Origin: JBDTGE01 sp050742975 | GTDB taxonomy: Bacteria > Actinomycetota > Actinomycetes > Mycobacteriales > Jatrophihabitantaceae | Assembly (NCBI GenBank): GCA_050742975.1 | Contig: JBOGDQ010000058.1 | Coordinates: 1 to 24,206, forward strand | Length of the DNA stretch: 24,206 bases | Direction of reading: 5' to 3' | Part shown: one piece after another, positions 14,607-22,786 of the stretch | How the letters are laid out: each line of letters starts with the position of its first letter | Position numbering within the stretch: the first letter of the stretch is position 1 | The notes under the pieces: generated by a model | The model's input: only the letters and a program-made list of their open reading frames with translations | What the model was told of the DNA's origin: nothing | Database searches by the model: none | Translations under genes and position numbers: made by a program

Positions 14607-16438
14607 CCCGCCGCCCCACCCGACCGGCTCCCGCCGCGCGCCGACCGCCGACTCGGCGCCGTCGCGCCCTCCGGCTCGGCGCGCTCAACGGTCGGTTGCG
14701 CTACGGCTTCGCCGCGGTCTGCACGCTGCTGCTCGTCATCGGTGGCCGGCTGGTCCAGCTGCAGGGGCTCGACCACGGCAACTACGCAAGCGCGGCCGCC
14801 GCGCAGCGGGTGGACACGGTCGCGCTGAACGCGATGCGCGGCTCGATCCTGGACCGCGACGGGAACGTGCTCGCCTACACCTCTGCCGCGCAGGACATCA
14901 CCGCTGATCCCCAGCAGGTCGCGCCGGCCGACCGGGCAAAGTACGCCGCCGCGCTGGCACCGCTGATCGGCCAGCCGGTGTCCGCTATCACAACGGCGCT
15001 GGCCAGGCCGGGGCAGTACTCGGTGCTGGCCACCGCGCTGTCACCGGTTGCCGCCCAGCAGATCCAGAACCTCAACCTGACGGGCATCTACACGCAGGCC
15101 ACCACCCAGCGTCAGTACCCCGGTCACACGACTGCGGCCAACGTCATCGGCACCGTGCACTCCGACGGCTCCGGCGCGGCTGGCATCGAGGCCGCGTTCA
15201 ACTCGGTGCTCGCGGGCCACAACGGCAGCATCACCTACAGCGTCGACAACCTCGGCAACATCAACCCGAGCAGCCGCACCGTGAAGGATCCCGCGCGGAA
15301 CGGCGGGACGATCACACTCACGATCGACCAGAGCCTGCAGTTCGTCGCGCAGCAGTACCTCGACAAGGCGGTACCCGAGTCGGCCGCGCGGAACGCGGAG
15401 ATGGCGATCCTGGACGCGCACACCGGTCAGGTGCTCGCGCTCGCGTCGTCAGGCACGTTCGATGCCACCGACCCCAACACGATCGACCCGAACACGCCGA
15501 TCGATCCGCCGGTGATGTCGGCGTTCGAACCCGGTTCGGTGCAGAAGGCGATCACGTTCGCGGCCGCAATCCAGGAGAAGAAGATCCACCCGAACACCAT
15601 CATCTCGGTTCCGCCCAGGATCGAAATGGGTGGCGTGCAGGTGAGCGACGCGTGGTACCACCCGACCGAGCGGTTCACCGCGACCGGAGTCCTCGCCGAG
15701 TCGTCCAACGTCGGCACGCTGAAGATCGCCCAGCTGCTCGGACCCACCGTGTGGGACTCGTACGAGAAGAAGTTCGGTGTCGGCACCAAGACCGGCATCG
15801 AGCTGCCGGGTGAGAGCTCCGGGTACCTGCCGCCGATGAGCCAGTGGACCGACTCGACGTTCGCGAACCTGCCGTTCGGTCAGGGCGAGAGCATGACGGT
15901 CCTGCAGCTGGCCTCGATCTACCAGACGATCGCGAACGGCGGGGTGCGCGTCCCGCCGCGGATCGTGAAGTCGGTGGCCAACTCCGACGGGACCACGACG
16001 GCAAGCTCGCAGCCGGCCGGCATCCGCGTGGTCAGCCCGCAGACGGCGGACACGGTGCGGACCATGCTCGAGTCGGTGACGCTGCCCGGCGGCACCGGGG
16101 TCAAGGCCGCGATCCCCGGCTACCGGGTGGCCGGCAAGACGGGTACCGCCCAGCAGCCCGACCCGAACCACGGCGGCCAGTACTCCACCTGGATGAACTG
16201 GGACACCTTCGCCGGCATGGTCCCCGCCGACGACCCGCAGTTCGTCGTCGCGATCATGGTCGACAACCCCGCGCACGGGCTCGAGGGCGGCGATGTCGCT
16301 GCACCGCTGTTCCAGCAGATCGCGAGCTACGAGCTGCAGCACGCGCACATTCCGCCGACCGGGTCGCTGTCCAAGCACGTGCCGCTGCAGGTGTGTGACG
16401 CGGTCACCCGGATGAGCGCACCAAGTACCGTTTGCTGA
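14603..16438 (+). CDS. ftsI: Septal peptidoglycan transpeptidase (class B PBP, PBP3)
   Basis: Crosslinks septal peptidoglycan on the outer face of the membrane; partner of FtsW. The 611-residue protein has an Arg-rich cytoplasmic start, one transmembrane helix (about 33-49), a PBP dimerisation domain with ALNAMRGSILDRDGNVLA (74-91) and the transpeptidase domain with SxxK at Ser312-Lys315 (EPGSVQK), SxN at Ser367-Asn369 (ESSN) and KTG at 512-514 (GKTGTAQQ). All three active-site motifs are intact. No PASTA domain is present. Start ATG 14603 lies in the ATGA overlap with the ftsL-like gene. Confidence 0.95.
   Translation: MTRRPTRPAPAARRPPTRRRRALRLGALNGRLRYGFAAVCTLLLVIGGRLVQLQGLDHGNYASAAAAQRVDTVALNAMRGSILDRDGNVLAYTSAAQDITADPQQVAPADRAKYAAALAPLIGQPVSAITTALARPGQYSVLATALSPVAAQQIQNLNLTGIYTQATTQRQYPGHTTAANVIGTVHSDGSGAAGIEAAFNSVLAGHNGSITYSVDNLGNINPSSRTVKDPARNGGTITLTIDQSLQFVAQQYLDKAVPESAARNAEMAILDAHTGQVLALASSGTFDATDPNTIDPNTPIDPPVMSAFEPGSVQKAITFAAAIQEKKIHPNTIISVPPRIEMGGVQVSDAWYHPTERFTATGVLAESSNVGTLKIAQLLGPTVWDSYEKKFGVGTKTGIELPGESSGYLPPMSQWTDSTFANLPFGQGESMTVLQLASIYQTIANGGVRVPPRIVKSVANSDGTTTASSQPAGIRVVSPQTADTVRTMLESVTLPGGTGVKAAIPGYRVAGKTGTAQQPDPNHGGQYSTWMNWDTFAGMVPADDPQFVVAIMVDNPAHGLEGGDVAAPLFQQIASYELQHAHIPPTGSLSKHVPLQVCDAVTRMSAPSTVC
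16426..16431 (+). promoter_or_regulatory. Candidate -10 for murE inside the ftsI end
   Basis: TACCGT fits TANNNT and lies 8 bp before the murE GTG at 16440, which has no ribosome binding site of its own. A leaderless murE transcript is possible. No clear -35. Confidence 0.25.
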
Positions 16439-16439
16439 C

Positions 16440-17975
16440 GTGCCGAACGATGCGATGCCCACGGTCGCGATTCCGCGACCGGCCCGGGTGGAGCCGGTGT
16501 CCCTGTCCCGGTTGACCGTCGATCACGACGGTGACCGGCACGGCGAGCTCCTCGGCGCCGATCGACGGGTGACGGGCATCACGTCGGGCACCGCTTTTGT
16601 CCGGCCGGGTGACCTGTTCGCGGGCCTGCCGGGCACGCACGCCCATGGCGCGGCCTACGCGGCGCAGGCCATCGCGGCGGGGGCGGTTGCGGTGCTGACC
16701 GACGAGGTGGGCCGCACGATGGTTCCCGGCGAGGTTCCCCTCGTCCTCGTCCCGGACGTGCGGGACTGGCTCGGCTACACCGCGTCCGTCGTGTACGGCG
16801 AGCCCAGCTCCGTGGTGAACGTGCTGGGCGTGACGGGCACCAGCGGCAAGACGACGACCACCTTCCTCGTGGAGGCCGGGCTGCGCGCAGGCGGTCGGGT
16901 GCCGGGCTTGATCGGCACCGTCGCGACGCACGTCGGTGATGTGGAGATCAAGACCGGCTTCACGACCCCGGAGGCGCCGGAGCTGCAAGCGCTGCTCGCT
17001 GTGATGCGCGAGGACGCGGTGAGCGACGTGGCGATGGAGGTGTCCAGCCACGCGCTCGCCCTGGGTCGCGCGGACGGCATCGGGTTCGCCGTCGGCGCGT
17101 TCACCAACCTGTCGCAGGACCACCTGGACTTCCACGCGGATATGGACGACTACTTCGCCGCGAAGGCGCGCCTGTTCGACGGGCGGGCACGTACGTCAAT
17201 CGTGATGACCGATGACGAATGGGGTCGCCGGATCGCGGAGATTGCGGGTACCGGCACGGTCACCGTCAACACGACGGGCGACCCGGGCGCGGCCTGGCAG
17301 GCGCGGGATGTGCACACCGCGGACGGGGGTGGCACCGCGTTCCGTGTCGTCAGCCCGGGCGGTGAGTTCGATGCGGCGTGTGCCATCCCGGGTGGGTACA
17401 ACGTTGCCAATGCCTTGCTGGCGCTGGCGATTCTGGACGCGGTAGGAGTCCCGCCCGCCCTCGCGGCACCCGTGATCTCCACCGCGTCGGTCCCGGGGAG
17501 AATGGAGCGCATCGACGCCGGGCAGTCGTTCCTCGCCGTCGTCGACTACAGCCACAAGCCGGCCGCGGTCGACGGCGCGCTGCAGGCGCTGCGCCCGCTC
17601 ACCCGCGGGCGGCTGATCGTCGTGCTCGGTAGCGGCGGCGACCGTGACACGGGCAAGCGCCCGCACATGGGCGAGATCGCCGCCCGCGGCGCCGATCTGC
17701 TCGTCCTCACCGACGACAACCCGCGGTCGGAGGACCCGGCCGTGATCCGGCGGGCCATGCTCGACGGCGCGCTCGCGCTACCGCCCGGCGAGCGCGGGGA
17801 GGTCGTCGAGATCGGCGACCGGGCCGTGGCGATCGCGCATGCGGTCGCAGCCGCCCGACCCGGTGACACGGTGCTGGTCGCGGGCAAGGGCCACGAGAGC
17901 GGCCAGGAGATCGTCGGCGTCGTCCACCCGTTCGACGACCGCGACGTGCTGCGACTCGCGCTGGAGAACCGGTGA
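16440..17975 (+). CDS. murE: UDP-MurNAc-tripeptide synthetase, meso-DAP adding
   Basis: Cytoplasmic ligase adding meso-diaminopimelate to UDP-MurNAc-L-Ala-D-Glu. The 511-residue protein has the ATP loop GTSGKTTT (133-140), MEVSSHALALGR (199-210), DHLDFHADMDDYFAAKARLF (227-246), and DNPRSEDP (426-433), the motif that binds meso-DAP rather than lysine. So this organism's wall should be of the meso-DAP type. GTG 16440 is one base after the ftsI stop; ATG 16455 (5 residues shorter) is an alternative and neither has a clear ribosome binding site. Its stop overlaps the murF start (GTGA). Confidence 0.96.
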   Translation: MPNDAMPTVAIPRPARVEPVSLSRLTVDHDGDRHGELLGADRRVTGITSGTAFVRPGDLFAGLPGTHAHGAAYAAQAIAAGAVAVLTDEVGRTMVPGEVPLVLVPDVRDWLGYTASVVYGEPSSVVNVLGVTGTSGKTTTTFLVEAGLRAGGRVPGLIGTVATHVGDVEIKTGFTTPEAPELQALLAVMREDAVSDVAMEVSSHALALGRADGIGFAVGAFTNLSQDHLDFHADMDDYFAAKARLFDGRARTSIVMTDDEWGRRIAEIAGTGTVTVNTTGDPGAAWQARDVHTADGGGTAFRVVSPGGEFDAACAIPGGYNVANALLALAILDAVGVPPALAAPVISTASVPGRMERIDAGQSFLAVVDYSHKPAAVDGALQALRPLTRGRLIVVLGSGGDRDTGKRPHMGEIAARGADLLVLTDDNPRSEDPAVIRRAMLDGALALPPGERGEVVEIGDRAVAIAHAVAAARPGDTVLVAGKGHESGQEIVGVVHPFDDRDVLRLALENR

Positions 17976-19414
17976 TCGCGATGACGCTCGCCGAGGTCGC
18001 CGAGGCGATCGACGGTCGGCTGGCCGGTGCCGATCCCGCGGCGATCGTGACCGCGGGCGTCGAGTTCGACTCCCGCAGCATCGCTCCGGGCGGCCTGTTC
18101 CTCGCGCTGCCCGGCGAGCACGTCGACGGCAACGACTACGTGCACGCCGCGGTCGAGCGCGGCGCCGTCGGAGCGATCGTCACGCGCTACACCGAGGGGC
18201 CGTGCATCCTGGTGGCCGACGGGTTCGGGGCGATCGCGGCGCTCGCGTCCGCCGTAGCGCGCCGGCTGGCGGGCTCGACTATCGTCGGCATCACCGGATC
18301 GTCCGGGAAGACCTCGACGAAGGACCTGATCGCACAGCTGCTCGGCCGGCTTGCCCCGACGGTCGCGCCGCCCGGCTCGTTCAACAACGAACTCGGCCAT
18401 CCGTACACGGTCCTGCTCGCCGACGAGCACACCCGTTTCCTCGTGCTCGAGACCAGCGCGCGCGGCCTGGGTCACATCCGCTATCTCACGCAGATCGCGC
18501 CACCGCGCATCGGGGTCGTGCTGAACGTCGGCAGCGCCCATCTCGGCGAGTTCGGGTCGCGCGAGGTAATCGCGCAGGCCAAGGGTGAGCTGGTGGAGGC
18601 GCTGCCGTCCGCCGGCGACGGTGGGGTCGCGATCCTCAACACCGACGACCGGATCGTCGCCGCGATGGCCTCGCGCACGGCGGCCCGAATCGTGACGGTG
18701 GGCCGCAGTGCGTCGGCCGACGTGCGGGCAGAGGCCGTGGTGCTCGACGAGTTCGGCCGCGCGGCGTTCACCCTGCACGCGGCAGGGGCAGCTGCGCACG
18801 TCGCGCTGCGCCTGGTCGGGGAACATCACGTCGACAACGCCCTGGCCGCGGCGGCGGTCGCGCTCGAGTGCGGGATGCCGCTCGACGACGTGGCGCTCGT
18901 TCTGGGCGAGGCCACCGCGAAGTCACACTGGCGGATGGAGCCGACCGAGCGCGCCGACGGCGTGCTCATCCTGAACGACGCCTACAACGCGAACCCGGAG
19001 TCGATGCGCGCGGCGCTCAAGACCCTCGCGACAATCGCGCGCGCTCGTCGGGCACGCGGTGGCCGCTCGTTCGCCGTCCTCGGCCCGATGGCCGAACTCG
19101 GTGATGACGGGCCTGAGGAGCACGACGCGCTCGGGCGGCTGGCGGTGCGCCTGGACATCTCCACGGTCATCGCGGTGGGGGAGCAGGCCCGTCCGATCCA
19201 GCACGGCGCGGCGCTGGAGGGTTCGTGGGACGGCGAGTCGCGATGGGTGGCCGACGCCGACGCCGCAATCGCCATGCTGCGCAGCGAGCTGCGCTCCGGT
19301 GATGTGGTGCTCGTCAAGGCCTCGCGCGCGGCGAGCCTGGAGCAGGTGGCCGTCGCCATCGCAGAGGATGCGGTGCAGACCACGACCGAGGGACCCGGAG
19401 GCGGCACCGCGTGA
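17972..19414 (+). CDS. murF: UDP-MurNAc-pentapeptide synthetase (D-Ala-D-Ala ligase step)
   Basis: Adds D-Ala-D-Ala to UDP-MurNAc-tripeptide, completing the cytoplasmic precursor. The 480-residue protein starts MIAMTLAEVAEAIDGRL and has the ATP loop GSSGKTST (109-116), FNNELGHPYTVL (137-148), LETSARGLGHI (159-169) and LNDAYNANPESMRAAL further on, all typical of MurF. GTG 17972 overlaps the murE stop (GTGA); ATG 17981 is possible. The stop overlaps mraY in the same way, so murE-murF-mraY are translated as a coupled set. Confidence 0.96.
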   Translation: MIAMTLAEVAEAIDGRLAGADPAAIVTAGVEFDSRSIAPGGLFLALPGEHVDGNDYVHAAVERGAVGAIVTRYTEGPCILVADGFGAIAALASAVARRLAGSTIVGITGSSGKTSTKDLIAQLLGRLAPTVAPPGSFNNELGHPYTVLLADEHTRFLVLETSARGLGHIRYLTQIAPPRIGVVLNVGSAHLGEFGSREVIAQAKGELVEALPSAGDGGVAILNTDDRIVAAMASRTAARIVTVGRSASADVRAEAVVLDEFGRAAFTLHAAGAAAHVALRLVGEHHVDNALAAAAVALECGMPLDDVALVLGEATAKSHWRMEPTERADGVLILNDAYNANPESMRAALKTLATIARARRARGGRSFAVLGPMAELGDDGPEEHDALGRLAVRLDISTVIAVGEQARPIQHGAALEGSWDGESRWVADADAAIAMLRSELRSGDVVLVKASRAASLEQVAVAIAEDAVQTTTEGPGGGTA

Positions 19415-20502
19415 AGACGATCCTGATCGCCGCGCTGGTGTCGCTGATGACCTCGATCCTCTGCACCCCGCTCGTGGTGGCCTTCTTCCGCCGCCGCGGG
19501 TTCGGGCAGGAGATCCGCACCGACGGCCCGCAGACCCATCTCGTCAAGCGCGGGACCCCGACGATGGGCGGCGTCGCGATCATCGGCTCCACCGTGCTCG
19601 GCTACGCGGCAGCGCACGTGATCATCGCGATCCGCGGCGGCGGCGGTCCGAACGCGACCGGGCTGCTGCTGCTCTTCCTGATGGTCGGGCTCGGCATCGT
19701 CGGGTTCCTCGACGACTTCATCAAGATCCGCAAGCAGCGCAACCTGGGCCTGCGCGCGCGTGCCAAGTTCCTCGGCCAGCTCGTGATCGCGCTGACGTTC
19801 GGGGTGCTGGCGATGCAGTTCCGCAATCAGCTGGGCCTGACGCCCGGCTCGCGGCACCTGTCGTTCGTGCGGGATCTCGCGCCGGTCGGGCTGGGCGCGA
19901 TCGGCTTCCTCGTCCTGGCGTACGTGATCATCGCTGCCACCTCCAACGCGGTGAACCTGACCGACGGGCTGGACGGGCTGGCCGCAGGGGCGTCGGCGAT
20001 GGTGTTCGGTGCGTTCACGCTGATCTCCTTCCTGCAGTACCGGAACCCGTGCGGCACCAACCCGGTCGGCGGCTGCTACACCGTGCGCGACCCGCTCGAC
20101 GCGGCACTCGTCGCGGCGGCGGCGCTGGCCGCCTGCTTCGGGTTCCTGTGGTGGAACGCCTCGCCCGCGCAGATCTTCATGGGGGACACCGGCTCGATGG
20201 CGCTCGGCGGTCTGATGGCTGGCCTCGCGATCGTCACGCACACGGAGTTGCTGCTCGTCGTGCTCGGCGGCCTGTTCGCCACGGTGACGCTGTCCGGGAT
20301 CATCCAGACCGGCTGGTTCAAGTTCACCCGGATACGAACCGGCACGGGCAGGCGGGTCTTCCGGATGGCCCCGCTGCACCACCACTTCGAACTCGGTGGC
20401 TGGGAAGAGATGACGATCATCGTGCGGTTCTGGATCATCAGCGGTCTGGCCGTCGCGTTCGGGATGGGCCTGTTCTACGCGGACTTCATCGGCAATGGTT
20501 GA
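19411..20502 (+). CDS. mraY: Phospho-MurNAc-pentapeptide transferase (lipid I synthase)
   Basis: Polytopic membrane enzyme that moves phospho-MurNAc-pentapeptide onto undecaprenyl phosphate. The 363-residue protein has about ten transmembrane helices and the MraY motifs: LVKRGTPTMGG (44-54), FLDDFIK (99-105, Asp101-Asp102), NAVNLTDGLDGLAAG (179-193), PAQIFMGDTGS (252-262, Asp259) and MAPLHHHFE (319-327). GTG 19411 overlaps the murF stop (GTGA). In many relatives murD follows at once; here 239 bp and an acetyltransferase gene intervene. Confidence 0.96.
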   Translation: MKTILIAALVSLMTSILCTPLVVAFFRRRGFGQEIRTDGPQTHLVKRGTPTMGGVAIIGSTVLGYAAAHVIIAIRGGGGPNATGLLLLFLMVGLGIVGFLDDFIKIRKQRNLGLRARAKFLGQLVIALTFGVLAMQFRNQLGLTPGSRHLSFVRDLAPVGLGAIGFLVLAYVIIAATSNAVNLTDGLDGLAAGASAMVFGAFTLISFLQYRNPCGTNPVGGCYTVRDPLDAALVAAAALAACFGFLWWNASPAQIFMGDTGSMALGGLMAGLAIVTHTELLLVVLGGLFATVTLSGIIQTGWFKFTRIRTGTGRRVFRMAPLHHHFELGGWEEMTIIVRFWIISGLAVAFGMGLFYADFIGNG

Positions 20503-20512
20503 GCCCGCTGGT

Positions 20513-20529
20513 TGTCACGATCAGTGGCA
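20513..20529 (+). terminator. Weak hairpin after mraY
   Basis: TGTCAC-GATCA-GTGGCA forms a 6-bp stem with one G-U pair, 10 bp after the mraY stop. No T-run. It may mark the end of the murE-mraY transcript, but stability is modest. Confidence 0.25.
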
Positions 20530-20588
20530 GGTGGTACCGAAGTGACCTAACCGATGAGTCCAGCGACCGGGGATAGTGATGTTGTCGG

Positions 20589-20614
20589 GGTTGTATTACG
20601 CGCGTAGTACAACC
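20589..20614. promoter_or_regulatory. 26-bp palindrome, candidate repressor operator
   Basis: Arms GGTTGTA (20589-20595) and TACAACC (20608-20614) flank a self-complementary centre TACGCGCGTA (20597-20606), with only one mismatched pair (T at 20596, G at 20607; a wobble in RNA). TTGTCG (20582-20587) and TAGTAC (20605-20610) with a 17-bp spacer could form a weak promoter under it. It lies 128 bp before the acetyltransferase ATG. Its length and symmetry suggest a dimeric repressor site. Confidence 0.6.
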
Positions 20615-20676
20615 TGGGCAAGCACATAGTGCGGTGTTCTCACCAGAGTGACGGGTGTGAGCAGCGGCGCGCCGAT

Positions 20677-20694
20677 GCTCTTGAGTGCAAGAGC
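20677..20694 (+). promoter_or_regulatory. Perfect stem-loop in the acetyltransferase leader
   Basis: GCTCTTG-AGTG-CAAGAGC is a perfect 7-bp stem with a 4-base loop, 47 bp before ATG 20742. An in-frame GTG (20685-20687) sits in the loop. It may be an RNA control element or a second operator. Confidence 0.45.
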
Positions 20695-20741
20695 GGGCAG
20701 CACCCATGGCGCGGTTGCGGCAGATTTGCGACGCTGAGCCC

Positions 20742-21308
20742 ATGGCGATCACTGTCCGGCCGGTCGACGAGTCGCTGTTCGACGACGTCCAGACGACCTT
20801 CGGGACCAAGGGGCAGGCCGCTCGCTGCCAGTGCCAGCGCTATCGGATGGGCTGGCATGCCTATCAGTCCGACGATGTCCCGGGCCGTCGCGACCTGCTC
20901 CGCGACCAGGTGATCGAGGGACACGGACTCGTGGCGCACCTCGACGGTGAGCCGGTGGGCTGGTGCTCGCTGGCACCGCGCCGCGACTACACCTATCTGC
21001 GCCAGCCGACGTTGAAGGGCCGCAACGAGAACAAGGACGATGCGAGCATTTGGGCGGTCACCTGCTTCGTGACCCGGGCCGGCTTCCGCCACGAGGGCGT
21101 GAGCCGCGCGCTGGTCGGCGGCACGGTCGACCTGGCCCGCGACCATGGCGCCCGGGCCGTCGAGGCCTATCCGATGAAGCCGGCCCCGGGCAAGGACGTC
21201 ACCTGGGGCGAGATGCACGTGGGGGCGCTCAGCGCCTTCCTCGCTGCCGGGTTCCGGGTCGTGCACGTGCCGTCCCTGCGTCGCGCGATCGTGCGCTACG
21301 ACTTCTAA
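20742..21308 (+). CDS. GNAT-family N-acetyltransferase
   Basis: A 188-residue cytoplasmic protein of the GNAT superfamily, which moves an acetyl group from acetyl-CoA to an amine. Evidence is the central WAVTCFVTRAGFRHEGVSRA (104-123), with RHEGVS in the place of the acetyl-CoA loop (consensus R/Q-x-x-G-x-G/A), and the C-terminal LSAFLAAGFRVV (163-174). The N-terminal GTKGQAARCQCQRYRM (21-36) is a conserved-looking Cys-containing stretch. The substrate cannot be told. ATG 20742 is chosen because family-like sequence begins there (MAITVRPVDESLF); ATG 20706 and GTG 20685 are in frame upstream, and none has a good ribosome binding site. It sits between mraY and murD with its own operator-like palindrome upstream and hairpins downstream, so it looks like an independent unit inserted in the dcw cluster. 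Base composition is like its neighbours. Confidence 0.85.
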   Translation: MAITVRPVDESLFDDVQTTFGTKGQAARCQCQRYRMGWHAYQSDDVPGRRDLLRDQVIEGHGLVAHLDGEPVGWCSLAPRRDYTYLRQPTLKGRNENKDDASIWAVTCFVTRAGFRHEGVSRALVGGTVDLARDHGARAVEAYPMKPAPGKDVTWGEMHVGALSAFLAAGFRVVHVPSLRRAIVRYDF

Positions 21309-21321
21309 GGGCCGCAGCCGA

Positions 21322-21354
21322 CCCCGGCGCTGGTTGCGTCTGGCTCCGCCGGGG
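21322..21354 (+). terminator. GC-rich hairpin after the acetyltransferase gene
   Basis: CCCCGGCG (21322-21329) pairs with CGCCGGGG (21347-21354), 8 bp around a 17-base loop, 13 bp after the TAA stop. No T-run follows, as is common for actinobacterial terminators. Confidence 0.45.
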
Positions 21355-21363
21355 AACTCACCA

Positions 21364-21379
21364 TCGGGGCTTGCCCCGA
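21364..21379 (+). terminator. Second hairpin with CTTG loop
   Basis: TCGGGG-CTTG-CCCCGA, a 6-bp stem closed by a stable tetraloop, 9 bp after the previous hairpin. The pair would separate the acetyltransferase transcript from murD. Confidence 0.45.
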
Positions 21380-21408
21380 GGCCGAGACCGCCAGGTCATC
21401 GACCGCGT

Positions 21409-21414
21409 TACAGT
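21409..21414 (+). promoter_or_regulatory. Candidate -10 for leaderless murD mRNA
   Basis: TACAGT fits TANNNT and lies 7 bp before the murD GTG at 21422. There is no ribosome binding site in between, so transcription probably begins at or next to the start codon. It follows the two hairpins, consistent with a fresh promoter for murD-ftsW. Confidence 0.5.
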
Positions 21415-21421
21415 CGGCGCC

Positions 21422-22786
21422 GTGCCTACCGGGTCTACCAGTGCTCTCGTCTGCGGCGCGGGCGTTGCCGGGGCTTCCGCCACCCGAGCTCTGCTCGCAC
21501 GCGGGGCGCGGGTGCTGCTCGCCGATCGCTCCGAGTCGCCCGCCGTCGTCGAGTTGATCGGGGCGGGTGCACGGTTCGTGGGCTCGCCGGACACCGTCCC
21601 GGCCGGTGTCGACCTGGTCGTGACCTCGCCGGGCTGGCGACCCGATCACCCGCTCCTGCAGGACGCGCTGGGTCGCGGCCTCGAGGTGCTCGGCGAGGTC
21701 GAGTTCGCGTGGCGGCTGCGCGGTGCCGGTGCGGCGCCGTGGCTGGCCGTCACCGGCACGAACGGCAAGACGACGACGGTCCGGATGCTCGAGTCGATGC
21801 TGCGCGCGTCCGGCGCGCGTGCGCTCGCCGTCGGCAACGTGGGGGTGCCGATCATCGATGCGGTCGCCGGCGCCGAGCGGTACGACGTGCTGGCCGTTGA
21901 GCTGTCCAGCTTCCAGTTGCACTGGTCCTCGACGGTCGCGCCGGCCGCGGGCGCCGTGCTGAACCTCGCGCCCGATCACCTCGACTGGCACGGCTCTATG
22001 GACGCGTACGCCGCGACGAAGGCGCTGATCTGGCGCGGCGACCTCGCGATCGCGAACGCCGACGACGCCGCGGTGGGTGCGCTGCTCGCGAACGCCACCA
22101 CTGCGCGGAAGATCGGGTTCACCCTGACCGCTCCGGAACGGGGGCAACTCGGGCTGCGCGGCGAGGTGCTCGTCGACAACGCCTTCGCCGACAAGGCGAT
22201 CGAGCTGATCGACGCGTCGGAGATCCGCCCGGTCGGTCGGCACAATGTGGCGAACGCGCTGGCCGCGGCCGCGCTCGCCCGCTCGCACGGCCTCACCGCG
22301 GCCGAGGTCGCCGCCGGTCTGCGTGCGTTCGTCCCCGACCCGCACCGCAACCAGCTCGTCGGCGCGCGGTCGAACGTCAGCTGGGTCGATGACAGCAAGG
22401 CGACCAACCCGCACGCCGCCCGTGCCTCGCTCGTCGCCTACCCGCACGTCGTGTGGATCGCCGGCGGTCAGCTGAAGGGCGCACCGGTCGACGAACTCGT
22501 CGCCGAGGTGGCTCCCCGCCTGCAGGCAGTTGTCCTGCTTGGTGAAGATCGTGCACACCTAGCTGCTGCATTGCGACGACACGCGCCGGATGTGCGCGTG
22601 ATCGAAGTGTCCAGCACCGACGATGGAGCCATGACCGAGGTGGTGAGCGCCGCGGCCGGACTCGCGCGTCCGGGCGACACGGTGTTGCTGGCCCCTGCCG
22701 CCGCCTCGTACGACATGTTCACCGGCTACGCCGCGCGCGGCGACGCGTTCATCGCTGCGGTCAACGCGCTGGACAGCGACCGATGA
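21422..22786 (+). CDS. murD: UDP-MurNAc-L-alanine:D-glutamate ligase
   Basis: Adds D-glutamate to UDP-MurNAc-L-Ala in the cytoplasm. The 454-residue protein has an N-terminal Rossmann-like domain (ALVCGAGVAGASATRALLARG), the ATP loop TGTNGKTTT (111-119), AVELSSFQLHW (158-168), LNLAPDHLDWHGSMDAY (180-196) and, in the last domain, VDDSKATNPHAARASL. All are MurD hallmarks. GTG 21422 is set by homology and by the -10 element 7 bp upstream. The stop overlaps the ftsW start (ATGA). Separated from mraY by the acetyltransferase island. Confidence 0.96.
   Translation: MPTGSTSALVCGAGVAGASATRALLARGARVLLADRSESPAVVELIGAGARFVGSPDTVPAGVDLVVTSPGWRPDHPLLQDALGRGLEVLGEVEFAWRLRGAGAAPWLAVTGTNGKTTTVRMLESMLRASGARALAVGNVGVPIIDAVAGAERYDVLAVELSSFQLHWSSTVAPAAGAVLNLAPDHLDWHGSMDAYAATKALIWRGDLAIANADDAAVGALLANATTARKIGFTLTAPERGQLGLRGEVLVDNAFADKAIELIDASEIRPVGRHNVANALAAAALARSHGLTAAEVAAGLRAFVPDPHRNQLVGARSNVSWVDDSKATNPHAARASLVAYPHVVWIAGGQLKGAPVDELVAEVAPRLQAVVLLGEDRAHLAAALRRHAPDVRVIEVSSTDDGAMTEVVSAAAGLARPGDTVLLAPAAASYDMFTGYAARGDAFIAAVNALDSDR

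Noticed and set aside
12746..14776. Minus-strand open frame of about 676 codons across mraZ, rsmH and ftsL
   Set aside because: It lies antisense to three well-supported genes and has low-complexity sequence with no recognisable motif.
20582..20590. TTGTCGGGG, an 8/9 match to the PafBC/RecA-NDp upstream element
   Set aside because: No TANNNT stands 8 bp downstream (CGCGCG is there), so the defining spacing fails; no damage gene follows.
20554..20607. 17-codon plus-strand frame over the palindrome
   Set aside because: No ribosome binding site, no recognisable motif, includes a rare TTA codon; probably chance.
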